The translations under genes were made by a program, and so were the position numbers. Shown here in pieces: positions 55,833-63,948 of a DNA stretch of 64,000 nt. The notes beneath the pieces are model-generated. The model was given only the letters and a program-made list of their open reading frames with translations, had not been told where the DNA came from and did no database searches. Every line of letters begins with the position of its first letter. Within the stretch, counting starts at the first letter, position 1. The DNA comes from JBBDYG01 sp040901765 (GTDB lineage Bacteria > Planctomycetota > Planctomycetia > Pirellulales > Lacipirellulaceae), in assembly GCA_040901765.1 (NCBI GenBank), contig JBBDYG010000097.1:19987-83986 (forward strand), written 5' to 3'.

Positions 55833-55868
55833 GCGGAGCGGCGGATTCAATTGAATCGGCCGCTCCGC
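55833..55868 (+). terminator. Near-perfect 36-nt palindrome between substrate and protease genes
   Basis: GCGGAGCGGC...GCCGCTCCGC with GATTCAATTGAATC in the middle: the whole 36-nt unit is self-complementary except one pair. It would form a long, almost loopless hairpin 14 nt after the VIT-VWA stop. The following TTTCC is a poor T-run, so it may be a partial terminator or an mRNA-processing/stability element that lowers downstream expression. Confidence 0.6.
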
Positions 55869-55908
55869 TTTCCAGTTCAGCAATTGTTGCCGGACCCCCG
55901 AGGACGTC

Positions 55909-56577
55909 ATGAATTTAGCCGCGATTACAACGACCATCGTTCGGCAATTGGCTCGCATCCCGGTTACGTTGGCTGTCGTCCTCCTGGCGGTAGTAATTGC
56001 CTACGTTCCCTCCGCGGCTGAAATGTTTCAGTTCAACCGCGCCGCAATAGCGGCCGGAGAAACGTGGCGGCTGGCGACGGGGCACTTAACGCATTGGAAC
56101 GCGGAACATCTTCAGTGGGATCTGCTGATGTTCGTCGTGCTAGGGACCGTGTGCGAGATGCGTAATCCGCGGCAGATGAGGCGGTGCGTGGTCGCCGCCG
56201 CGGGCGTTGTTTCCGTGCTGGTATTCTGTGTGTTCACGGATATAGACACTTATCGCGGACTGTCGGGCATCGATACGGCACTGTTCACGCTGCTGGCCAT
56301 TGAGTTGATGCGAGACGCCCGTCGTCAGCGGAGCGGCATGTCGGCGTTCGTCACGGGCGGCCTGCTGCTCGGTTTCGTGGCGAAGACCGCCTACGAGGCA
56401 GTCACCGGCCAGGCGATGTTCGTCGAGCAACAGTCAGCCGGCTTTGAGCTGCTGGTTTGGGATCATATCGTCGCGGCGGTCGTGGGGGCTTTGTTTGCGA
56501 CTGGCATTGAGCGGAACGGACCGTCGCTTAGCAGTTTCCTGTCTCTCCGACGGAAAATCTTCGCGACCCGCTCTTGA
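55909..56577 (+). CDS. Rhombosortase-like rhomboid serine protease
   Basis: A 222-residue polytopic membrane protease. Rhombosortase features are seen in order: GETWRLATGHLTHWNAEHLQWD (about 49-70; only partly quoted families match), the catalytic Ser in YRGLSGIDTALF (near 113-124) and the catalytic His in WDHIVAAVVGALF (near 183-195). The short length and absence of extra domains also fit rhombosortases, which cleave GlyGly-CTERM tails and pass the substrate to the cell surface. GAGG lies five bases before the ATG at 55909. It directly follows the VIT-VWA gene, its probable single substrate. Confidence 0.85.
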   Translation: MNLAAITTTIVRQLARIPVTLAVVLLAVVIAYVPSAAEMFQFNRAAIAAGETWRLATGHLTHWNAEHLQWDLLMFVVLGTVCEMRNPRQMRRCVVAAAGVVSVLVFCVFTDIDTYRGLSGIDTALFTLLAIELMRDARRQRSGMSAFVTGGLLLGFVAKTAYEAVTGQAMFVEQQSAGFELLVWDHIVAAVVGALFATGIERNGPSLSSFLSLRRKIFATRS

Positions 56578-56587
56578 CGCCAAAATG

Positions 56588-56610
56588 CTGTATTAGTACA
56601 CTTAGTACAG
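56588..56610. promoter_or_regulatory. Palindromic operator upstream of the GntR gene
   Basis: CTGTATTA...TAGTACAG: 23 bp with 8-bp arms matching at 7 positions, ending 13 bp before the gntR start codon. Its position fits autoregulation by the encoded YtrA-type repressor. Confidence 0.6.
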
Positions 56611-56623
56611 TTAGCTAGAAGCT

Positions 56624-57028
56624 ATGAAATTCCAGTGCGACACCACCTCCCGAGTTCCGATCTACCGCCAGCTTATCGAGCAGGTTCGGGCGGGCGTTGC
56701 CACGGGCAAGCTGAAGCCGGGGGAGCGGCTGCCCTCGGTGCGGCTGCTTTCCCGGGAGTTGGTCGTGAACCCCAATACAATTGCCCGGGCTTACACGGAA
56801 CTCGAACGCGAGGGCGTGCTTCACACTCGGCAGGGGTTGGGGGTGTTTGTTGCCCAATGGACGTCGGAATTAACGAAACAGTCTCGCCGCGAAAAGCTCT
56901 TGGCGGCGCTCGATCACTTTTTAACAGAGGCAGTTCACTTGGGGTTTACTGCCGAAGAAGTGCAAAAGCTACTTGCGGACCGAGCGGGGCGGTTCTGCTT
57001 CGCCGTGCCAGCGGGTGAATCGGGCTAA
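56624..57028 (+). CDS. GntR-family repressor, YtrA subfamily
   Basis: A 134-residue regulator with an N-terminal winged helix: VPIYRQLIEQVRAGVATGKL, GERLPSVRLLSREL and the recognition-helix region NPNTIARAYTELEREGVLHTRQG. The short C-terminal part (about 78-134) has two helices (EKLLAALDHFLTEAVHLGF), the small effector/dimer domain of YtrA members, which usually control a neighbouring ABC transporter. That transporter follows directly (24-bp gap). A palindromic operator lies in its leader. Confidence 0.92.
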   Translation: MKFQCDTTSRVPIYRQLIEQVRAGVATGKLKPGERLPSVRLLSRELVVNPNTIARAYTELEREGVLHTRQGLGVFVAQWTSELTKQSRREKLLAALDHFLTEAVHLGFTAEEVQKLLADRAGRFCFAVPAGESG

Positions 57029-57051
57029 AACTCTGCGGAGGGAACAGCATC

Positions 57052-58005
57052 GTGTCGGCAAGTGCCATCGTTACTCATCGCCTGACCAAGCACTACAGTG
57101 AAAAGCGCGTGGTCGATTCGCTCGACCTTCGAGTGCCGCAGGGATCGGTGTATGGCCTGCTCGGCCGCAACGGCGCCGGCAAATCGACCGCCATCAAGAT
57201 GCTGTTGGGGATGGTGCAACCCGATTACGGACGGGTGGAGCTTCTGGGCGAATCGATCGACGAATTGAAACCCGCGACCCGCGCCCGCATCGCTTACATG
57301 GCCGAGGGACATCCGCTGTATGGCTGGATGACCATCGGCGAGGCGGTGCGCTTCACGCGGCCGTTTTATCCCACCTGGAATCACACGCTCTGCGAGCAGA
57401 TTCTCGATTGCTTCGAGCTGTCGCCGCGGCAGAAGATTCGCACCCTGTCGCGCGGCCAGCAGGCGCAAGTGTCGCTCGCACTCGGCGTGGCACCCGATCC
57501 GGAGTTGCTGATCCTCGACGACCCGACGCTGGGTCTCGACACGGTCGTCCGCCGCGATTTTCTGGAATCGCTGATCCAGATCATTCAGCGTCAAGGCCGC
57601 ACGATTTTGTTCAGCTCCCACATTCTAGGCGACGTGGAGCGGATCGCCGACCGGATTGGAGTGATGGTGAAAGGCGTGCTGCGGGTGGATTGCCCGACCG
57701 ATCAATTCCGGAACTCGATCAAGAAGATCGTGCTGGAATTTACCGGTGCGCCGCCCGAGACGCCAAACTGCCCCGGGCTGGTGAGCGCGCGGCAGGTCGG
57801 TCCGATGCTGGAACTGGTGCTCGTCGGTTACGACGACGCCCAGCGGGAAGCAATCGAGGCGCTCGAGCCACGGTCGATCGAGGTGCTCCACCTGAATCTG
57901 GAGGATGCGTTCATCGAGTACACCCGCGGCCCGAAACGGTCGCTCCCAGTGTTTGCCACGGAGAATTTCGATGTATCGAGCGCTCGCGATCAAGGAGCTG
58001 CGTGA
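57052..58005 (+). CDS. ABC transporter ATP-binding protein
   Basis: A 317-residue cytoplasmic ATPase. Walker A is GRNGAGKST (about 38-46), the signature is LSRGQQAQVSLAL (near 141), Walker B is LLILDDPTLGLD (near 162-173) and the H-loop is SSHILGDVE (near 198). The residue after the Walker B Asp is Asp instead of the usual catalytic Glu (LDDPT, not LDEPT). The start is GTG at 57052 with GGAGG nine bases upstream. It overlaps the permease gene by 35 bp and follows a YtrA-type repressor gene; such sets often respond to cell-wall stress or antibiotics. Confidence 0.93.
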   Translation: MSASAIVTHRLTKHYSEKRVVDSLDLRVPQGSVYGLLGRNGAGKSTAIKMLLGMVQPDYGRVELLGESIDELKPATRARIAYMAEGHPLYGWMTIGEAVRFTRPFYPTWNHTLCEQILDCFELSPRQKIRTLSRGQQAQVSLALGVAPDPELLILDDPTLGLDTVVRRDFLESLIQIIQRQGRTILFSSHILGDVERIADRIGVMVKGVLRVDCPTDQFRNSIKKIVLEFTGAPPETPNCPGLVSARQVGPMLELVLVGYDDAQREAIEALEPRSIEVLHLNLEDAFIEYTRGPKRSLPVFATENFDVSSARDQGAA

Positions 58006-58621
58006 GTCGGCGGGACTGCTCGCGCTGGCGGTGCTGGCGATGGGGTACGCGCTGGCCATGCTAACTGGCATTTCACTTCTGCCGGGCTGGAATTCGCGCG
58101 TGGGTAGTTTGCCGTTTGTCAGCGACAGTTTGCCTTTCTATCTCTCGGTGATTGGCGGAGGGTTCGCAATTCTGCTGGGCCTCAAACAAACGGCGTGGGA
58201 AGGATTTCGCGGAACCTATCAGTTTCTCCTCCACCGGCCACTAGCCAGGACAAGGCTTTTCTGGTCGAAGCTCGTGGTCGGGCTGGTGTTGCTGCAGACC
58301 GCGGCGGCGCTGTGGATTCTGCTCTACGCACTTTGGGCGGCGACGCCTGGCAACCACGACGCGCCGTTCTTTTGGTCGATGACGCTGCCCACCTGGCGGC
58401 TTTGGTTCTCGCTGCCCATCCTCTACTTCGGCGGCTTTTTGAGCGGCCTGCGGCCGGCGCATTGGTTCGGCACGCGATTCGCGCCGGTACTCACCGCGGG
58501 GCTGGCCGTATCGCTGCTGCAAGCGCCATCGTGGTGGTGGATGTGGCTGCCGATATGGATTCTCGTCGTCGCAATGGAGTTACTGGCGATTTTCTACTTC
58601 GTTCGTCAACGCGATTACTGA
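57971..58621 (+). CDS. ABC transporter permease
   Basis: A 216-residue membrane protein with about six hydrophobic segments. ATG 57971 gives MYRALAIKELRESAG, a typical permease N-terminus with a short amphipathic helix before TM1. FYLSVIGGGFAILLGLKQTAWEGFRGTYQFLLHRPLART contains the coupling-helix region (about 45-83; quoted in part). It starts inside the ATPase gene, so the pair is translationally coupled. Substrate unknown. Confidence 0.85.
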   Translation: MYRALAIKELRESAGLLALAVLAMGYALAMLTGISLLPGWNSRVGSLPFVSDSLPFYLSVIGGGFAILLGLKQTAWEGFRGTYQFLLHRPLARTRLFWSKLVVGLVLLQTAAALWILLYALWAATPGNHDAPFFWSMTLPTWRLWFSLPILYFGGFLSGLRPAHWFGTRFAPVLTAGLAVSLLQAPSWWWMWLPIWILVVAMELLAIFYFVRQRDY

Positions 58622-58633
58622 AAAGTTGCTGCC

Positions 58634-60151
58634 ATGCGTAAGAACACCGTCTCTCGGATCGCCACTGTCACGATCGTTGCACTAGCGCTCGCGTTTGTGT
58701 GGGGCACCGCAGTAGCTTGGCTGGGGTCGTTTGTGCTGCCGGGAAATGCGACTCAACACGAAGACATCATGGTTGCTGTCGATGGAACGCCAGTGATTTC
58801 GTCACGCTCCTATTACGATTATAGGGAACAGGAGTATCGCACACTGGATGGCAAGGTGCTGAGTGGCAGCTTGGTGAATGCGCTTGGCCCGGCCTATTTG
58901 ACGGCAATATCGAAACCACCCGGACTTTGGCGAGAGCCGATTACGTGGCCTCAACGAATTGCCGGCATTGCTAGTTCGAGTCGGCCCCTAACTCGCTGGT
59001 ACTACCTCCGAAATCCCAATGTCGCTGGTCAGGCGTACTTCGCCGTTTACGACGCGGCGTCAAAGCTTCCGATTGGCTATCTAGGCCGCTCTGGGCTCCG
59101 GCCGACCGTACCTCCCAACTCTGATTGGTTCGATGCTGACGCGGGAGTCAGCTACGATCTAACCGAAGGCGCGCTGGCCACCTCAGGTTGGTTTCAGCCT
59201 CGTAGTTATCCATTCGATTATAGCTACGCAACGGATACGCAATCCGATGTTCCAACTTGGCTGCTGTTTGTAAAAGATGGTGACGCCGTTCGCGAAGTTG
59301 ACATGCGAAAACAAACCATCCGGTTGATCCAGCGAGTTCCCGATTTAATTGCACTAACAACACTTACCGAACCTGACTCCCCTGTTGAAAGAATTTCGGA
59401 CAGCGACGCAAAGACAGATGACACAGAGTCGCTGCAAAAGTACAACGACGCAAAGACGAGGATGCGCATCGCCCTCAGGACAAAGGATCAAATTCGAGTT
59501 CTCAATCCTCGCGACGATTCCCATCGCGACTACATTCTTCCACCGTGGGCGCGTGAGGCCGGACTTTCGGTGTACTCGATTGGAGGCGATCAATTGCTTC
59601 TGCAGTTCGATGCAGGTTCTTGGCGCGGCGGCCGCACTGTAGAACTGGTGTGGATCGATAGCCTGGGGAAGGAACTGCAGAAGGAGAGGGTGCAACTGGC
59701 GGGCTATGCGCCGCAGAATCCACGCACGATTGCCTGGGGCGCAAGTGCCGTTGCCCCGATTCCACTCGGCTGGCTCATTGGCGTGGGGGGCATTGGTCCT
59801 GCACAGTACGTACAATCCAACCAAGCACCGAATTTGGCAGTAGCGCTGCGACGCGTTGTGAACGAAGTGTGGCCACCAATGGTTTTGGTCTTCCTGCTCG
59901 GTGCGACATGCGCAAGCATCACATGGAGTTTGCACAACCGATATTTTCGCCCACAACCTTGGCCGTGGGTGATGTTGTCATTCTTCCTTGGCCCAGCGAG
60001 CTTGTTCGCCTACTGGCTCCACTGGCGTCGCCCGCCGCGCCAGCGGTGCGAATCGTGCGGAGTCGTCGTGCCGCGCGACCGTGAGGCCTGTGCCGCCTGC
60101 GGCGCCGAGTTCTCGACGCCCGCATTGGTGGGCACGGAAGTCTTCGCGTGA
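58634..60151 (+). CDS. Membrane protein with C-terminal zinc ribbon, unknown function
   Basis: A 505-residue protein. One N-terminal membrane segment (VTIVALALAFVWGTAVAWLG) is followed by a large extracytoplasmic part (about 40-385) with beta-propeller-like strands (LLFVKDGDAVREVDMRK, KDQIRVLNPRDDSHR), then further membrane segments (near 410-430 and 445-465) and a cytoplasmic zinc ribbon CESCGVVVPRDREACAACG (two CxxC pairs, about 475-493). It lies 12 bp after the ABC permease and is most likely the last gene of that operon. I do not recognise a named family. Confidence 0.8.
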   Translation: MRKNTVSRIATVTIVALALAFVWGTAVAWLGSFVLPGNATQHEDIMVAVDGTPVISSRSYYDYREQEYRTLDGKVLSGSLVNALGPAYLTAISKPPGLWREPITWPQRIAGIASSSRPLTRWYYLRNPNVAGQAYFAVYDAASKLPIGYLGRSGLRPTVPPNSDWFDADAGVSYDLTEGALATSGWFQPRSYPFDYSYATDTQSDVPTWLLFVKDGDAVREVDMRKQTIRLIQRVPDLIALTTLTEPDSPVERISDSDAKTDDTESLQKYNDAKTRMRIALRTKDQIRVLNPRDDSHRDYILPPWAREAGLSVYSIGGDQLLLQFDAGSWRGGRTVELVWIDSLGKELQKERVQLAGYAPQNPRTIAWGASAVAPIPLGWLIGVGGIGPAQYVQSNQAPNLAVALRRVVNEVWPPMVLVFLLGATCASITWSLHNRYFRPQPWPWVMLSFFLGPASLFAYWLHWRRPPRQRCESCGVVVPRDREACAACGAEFSTPALVGTEVFA

Positions 60152-60220
60152 GAAACTGCGCCAGAATAGGCGACTCGCGACTCGTAAGTACGGGCAGGCT
60201 CTTTCTTAGTTTTTTGCAAG

Positions 60221-60294
60221 TAGCGGAGGAGGGACTCGAACCCCCGACACGCGGATTATGATTCCGCTGCTCTAACCAACTGAGCTACTCCGCC
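60221..60294 (-). tRNA. tRNA-Met (anticodon CAT)
   Basis: A 74-nt cloverleaf on the minus strand: acceptor GGCGGAG/CTCCGCT with a terminal G-U pair, D arm GCTC..GAGC, anticodon stem GCGGA/TCCGC with loop ATCATAA (anticodon at 60258-60260), T arm GGGGG/CCCTC-type with TTCGAGT, and discriminator A. CCA is not encoded. It lacks the C1-A72 mismatch and the three GC pairs of initiator tRNA, so it is an elongator; a lysidine-modified tRNA-Ile2 cannot be fully ruled out. Confidence 0.95.
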
Positions 60295-60402
60295 AAGCTC
60301 CAAAATATACGGTATTCTCTGCGTTTTGTCAAACTGGGCAATTTCTGCTAAACTAGCCACTACACCCGGTACTACACCAGTTGGCGTGTTGTAGGCTTTA
60401 GC

Positions 60403-61530
60403 ATGAAATCGGCCACACCCAATAAGCCCTACGCGGACTTCCCATTGTTCGCCCACCAGAGCGGCCAATGGGCCAAGAAGATCAAAGGCCGGACGCATTA
60501 TTTCGGCAAGTGGAGCGATCCGCAAGCCGCTGTCGCGGCCTACAGGGCGCAACGGGATTACCTCTATGCGGGACAAGAGCCACCGGCCGAAGGTGCAACG
60601 CTCGCGATCCTATTGAACGCCTTCCGACGCACGAAGTCCGCGGCCGTTGAAAATGGCGAGTTGTCGCAACGATCATTCGACGAATACGAATCGGTGTGCG
60701 ACACGATAGCCAGTCTCGGCAAGCATACCCCGATTGAACTGGTTGATTTCGTCAAGTTGCGGAAGAAACTCTGCGCGGGCAACAACGGAAAGCACCTTAG
60801 CCCGGTATCGCAAAAGCGGCTACTCGGCATAGCACGAATGGTGTTCAACTTCGCCAATGAAGAATTGGAACCGCCGTTGCCAACGCCCATTCGATACCGC
60901 AAGAAACTAAAGCTACCCACGGCCAAGGTTATCCGCCGCGCTCGCAACGAAGTTGGCGAACGGCTATTCACCGCCGCGGAAATCCTCGCGCTGCTTGGAA
61001 TCGCAAAGCCCCAGTTGAAAGCCATGATCTACCTTGGGATCAATTGCGGATTCGGTAACGCAGACTGCGCTACGCTACCAATCGAGCAAATTGACATAGC
61101 GAATGGTCGGCATCATTACTGGCGCCCAAAAACGGAGATTGCGCGCCGTTGTCCGCTTTGGCCGGAAACAACTGCTGCCCTCTACGCGGTTATCAAGAAT
61201 CGAAACGATGGGTTGGCGTTCATTACCAAGTACGGCAACGCCTGGGAAGGCAAGGGCCGATGCGATCCCATTTCGTATGAGTTTCGCAAGCTGGCGACGA
61301 AGTTGGGGATATTCCGCAAGGGCGTTACCACGTTCTACACCCTGCGCCGAACCTTTGAGACGATTGCCGCGACGACTGGGGATCAAGTAGCCGTTGACTT
61401 CATCATGGGCCACGCGCCAGAGTCCGACGACATGGCCGCGATCTATCGCCAAAAGACTTTCGATTCGCAGCTTGTCAAAGTGACGGACCACGTACACGGA
61501 TGGCTCCACGGTTCAATAACGATCAGTTGA
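60403..61530 (+). CDS. Tyrosine recombinase / integrase
   Basis: A 375-residue integrase. The N-terminal third (about 1-170) is an arm-binding and core-binding region (THYFGKWSDPQAA, SQKRLLGIARMVFNFA). The catalytic domain has the beta-hairpin Lys in RPKTE (near 242), YTLRRTFETIA (box II Arg, with Tyr where His is usual, near 312), FIMGH (near 335) and the probable nucleophile Tyr in AAIYRQ (near 347). At the box I position I see NCGFGNADCATLP instead of the usual GLRxxE, so the first catalytic Arg is absent or shifted. It lies 108 bp from the tRNA-Met 5' end and probably mobilised the adjacent element. Confidence 0.85.
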   Translation: MKSATPNKPYADFPLFAHQSGQWAKKIKGRTHYFGKWSDPQAAVAAYRAQRDYLYAGQEPPAEGATLAILLNAFRRTKSAAVENGELSQRSFDEYESVCDTIASLGKHTPIELVDFVKLRKKLCAGNNGKHLSPVSQKRLLGIARMVFNFANEELEPPLPTPIRYRKKLKLPTAKVIRRARNEVGERLFTAAEILALLGIAKPQLKAMIYLGINCGFGNADCATLPIEQIDIANGRHHYWRPKTEIARRCPLWPETTAALYAVIKNRNDGLAFITKYGNAWEGKGRCDPISYEFRKLATKLGIFRKGVTTFYTLRRTFETIAATTGDQVAVDFIMGHAPESDDMAAIYRQKTFDSQLVKVTDHVHGWLHGSITIS

Positions 61531-61884
61531 CGCGCGTGCCTGTCGCCTCTTGGCACTGGGGGCGGCCAAGTCTGGTTGCCGCACTTGCAGAAAGCGATCT
61601 AGTTCACTTCGCTGTACGACGAAACGCGGGCGCGTGCCGGTCGCGATATTGGACGCCTTTAGCTGGCCGCTCTTTATCCATTCGATTACCTTGGCCGGGC
61701 TTACGCGAAGCTGCTTTGCAATCTGCGGGGGATTGAGGGGGGAATCGGCCCGATCTGACGCCGGTAGTTCACCCGTCTGGCCCGATCGCACCTGGGCAAG
61801 TACCAGCGTTGCAGCCGATTCAGGGCTGCCGGTCAGGTTTCGGTATGAGTTGAATAGATTGACGATTGCAGGACTCGGATTCAT
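61513..61884 (-). CDS. Excisionase-like HTH protein
   Basis: A 123-residue protein with a MerR/excisionase-type winged helix in the middle: LNPPQIAKQLRVSPAKVIEW then IKSGQLKASNIATGTRPRF and SELDRFLQVRQ (about 49-102). The tail is basic. Such proteins bend att DNA and steer integrases toward excision. It overlaps the 3' end of the convergent integrase gene by 18 bp, a compact arrangement typical of integrated elements. Confidence 0.85.
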   Translation of the reverse strand: MNPSPAIVNLFNSYRNLTGSPESAATLVLAQVRSGQTGELPASDRADSPLNPPQIAKQLRVSPAKVIEWIKSGQLKASNIATGTRPRFVVQRSELDRFLQVRQPDLAAPSAKRRQARASTDRY

Positions 61885-62292
61885 GTTTGCCGTTCATAGG
61901 ATTCGCCACCACCCATTTGATATTGGACCCCTGACAATACGCGGACGTTGTTTTGCTAATGCGTCTGGCCTTATCCAGAGTTGAGAATGGAACCACTGGG
62001 GGACAGTCGATCCCGTCCAACGTTGGGCCAATCGGTTTGGGACTGTAGGCCAGTATCGGCCGTCTGGGCTGTCGCTTGCGGAAACGAAGATCGGCCAGCG
62101 GCACTTGGCAGAATCGGCAGATCGTCGCATAGCGGCGTAGTTCTTGCTTGCCACACTTCAAGCAATACTTCCCCGATATGCCGTGTGTTTTTCAATGGGT
62201 GTAGCGCTGTATTCGGTTAGATCGAACTTTGGAACGATGGCAGTTAGCGGACTGTTCCGAACGACAAGCGGGGCAGGTTCATTTGTTGACAT
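61820..62292 (-). pseudogene. Zinc-ribbon protein, apparently split by a frameshift
   Basis: A first frame starts at ATG 62292 (MSTNEPAPLVVRNSPLTAI...) and ends at 62158 after 44 codons. A second frame, open from about 62180 to 61820, contains KYCLKCGKQELRRYATICRFC (two CxxC-type pairs; first half only quoted for length) followed by a basic region. The frames overlap, so a one-base change would fuse them into a roughly 150-residue zinc-ribbon protein. TTG 62161 could alternatively start the second frame alone. The end overlaps the HTH gene by 65 bp. Function unknown; small zinc-ribbon proteins are common in such elements. Confidence 0.4.
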
Positions 62293-62334
62293 GGTTTTGG
62301 CCTTCGTGAAAGTTGTTAGTCTGTGGATTGTCGA

Positions 62335-63948
62335 TCAAGCCGCGTACATCAGTTCTTGCAATGGGTAAACGGCATCCGCTGCCGCGTCAAAATCATTCGC
62401 GCTAACCACACTTAGGCCGTCGAAGAATTGAGGGACTCGCATTTCGACGGCTGCGGGTGCGCTTTTCGTTATCGTTATCAGTCGGGTACGATTCTTTCCC
62501 ACCCTTGCCCCACGCTCTATGTTGACGCCTAGCGTGCGCAGATTGGGCGCGAGGCGTTTGACATCGCCGCCAAGTTTGCGTGGGTCTTTTAGCCACGATG
62601 CTGAACGGCGTGTCTGATCGTCCACCATTGCGCCAAGCAACGGTGATAAGTCCGCAGCAGTTCCCTGCCAACTGCCGTAACGTGTTGCAAACTCGATCAG
62701 CACTCTCGCAACTGGGCTTGACTCAAGGGCAATTGCGCTGGCGTCGTCTTGATTCTCGTTGTACGCATTGATGAACTCTCGGTCGTTCAACCCCAAAGCA
62801 GGTTCAGCGGCCGTTATCCATACCGCTATGTCTGCCATCCGTGGCGGCGCTGGAAAGTGGACGGAAGACAGATTCCGTATCGCGGCCGATACCGCGCCAA
62901 GCAGGGCGCCAAGAATGAATGGCCGGGCCGCCTCAAACTCTTTATCCAATTCTGCCTCGGTGCGCCGCGAACTATTTTCGATCCGCGGTAGAGGGAGAAG
63001 AATACTCCGATCCAACAGGTCGCTGCGGCGGGCAACATCCTCAATGCCGTTCAGGACTACCGGGCGCTTCCCGCTAAAGATCGTTTCCTCATCGTCGGAA
63101 AAGTTCGTGCGCGTCGAGAGTCCACCCCCTGTCGAAAGCCGACACAGTGCGTCCGCCATGTAATTTGGGATGCTAGAAAGATTGTCGAATACCGGCATCC
63201 AACTGTTGTTTGCAGCGATTGCCAACTCACGTTCATTCCTTGGCAAGCTGCGGAGTGGCGCCGAGTTTGGATCAATGAGACTTTTCACGTAGCGACACAG
63301 CATGGATTTCGCAGACCCCTGTTCACCCGAAACGGCAAGAATCGGATACGGCCCGCGCGGGTGAAACGCCGCGACGAGAAATCCCTTTAACAGGGGCCAG
63401 TGTTCGTCGCTGATATTGACGAAAGGCCGCAGTAGGTCCACCGAACCGCCCCGCTGTGGCACGGGCAACGGCATCATGCCCGGCTCGCGTCTGAACATAA
63501 CCGGGCTTTCGTTAAGGACGCGCCAGCCATCCTGGTCGATTTCGACTACTTGCCATTTGTCGTTGGCTAGGTCGAGATACACCTTCTCATTGTGTTCGGC
63601 GATTCTTACGAATACGTCGCGGGTCGGGCCGTCATGGATTGCCTTGGCTTCAATTGCTTCCATTTCACTCTGCATTGCCGCCTGTGGCAGGGCAGAACGG
63701 TTGGCGTCGTAGTGCAGCTTGCGCAGCCAAGTTTTAAGTTTTTTCACCGGGCGGACTTCCCAATGGTCGCCTGCGAGATACCGGGCGAAGGCCTTGCCCG
63801 ATGGATCGTGGAACAGGTCCATGCCGTCTGTCAGGTTGACCAGCTTGGACGATTGCGGCGCGCTGGTTGGGTCCGCGGGCGATTCGGTTTGCACATCCCC
63901 AGGCGGCGGTTGCGGGGACTTGCTTTTGGTTCGTGGTTTAGCGGTCAC
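62335..63948 (-). CDS. P-loop ATPase of an integrated element (replication/primase-helicase-like)
   Basis: A protein of at least 537 residues. The N-terminus is Pro/Ser-rich; the middle has Walker A in SGEQGSAKSML (GxxGxxKS, about 207-215), a Walker B-like WMPVFDNLS (near 248), GGGLSTRTNFSDDEE (near 274) and ARRSDLLDRSILL (near 307), which match helicase-like ATPases encoded beside primases in phage-type elements. The start is taken as GTG 63948; the frame remains open to the window edge, so a longer protein is possible. It is on the same strand as the zinc-ribbon and HTH genes, likely one operon. Confidence 0.75.
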   Translation of the reverse strand: MTAKPRTKSKSPQPPPGDVQTESPADPTSAPQSSKLVNLTDGMDLFHDPSGKAFARYLAGDHWEVRPVKKLKTWLRKLHYDANRSALPQAAMQSEMEAIEAKAIHDGPTRDVFVRIAEHNEKVYLDLANDKWQVVEIDQDGWRVLNESPVMFRREPGMMPLPVPQRGGSVDLLRPFVNISDEHWPLLKGFLVAAFHPRGPYPILAVSGEQGSAKSMLCRYVKSLIDPNSAPLRSLPRNERELAIAANNSWMPVFDNLSSIPNYMADALCRLSTGGGLSTRTNFSDDEETIFSGKRPVVLNGIEDVARRSDLLDRSILLPLPRIENSSRRTEAELDKEFEAARPFILGALLGAVSAAIRNLSSVHFPAPPRMADIAVWITAAEPALGLNDREFINAYNENQDDASAIALESSPVARVLIEFATRYGSWQGTAADLSPLLGAMVDDQTRRSASWLKDPRKLGGDVKRLAPNLRTLGVNIERGARVGKNRTRLITITKSAPAAVEMRVPQFFDGLSVVSANDFDAAADAVYPLQELMYAA

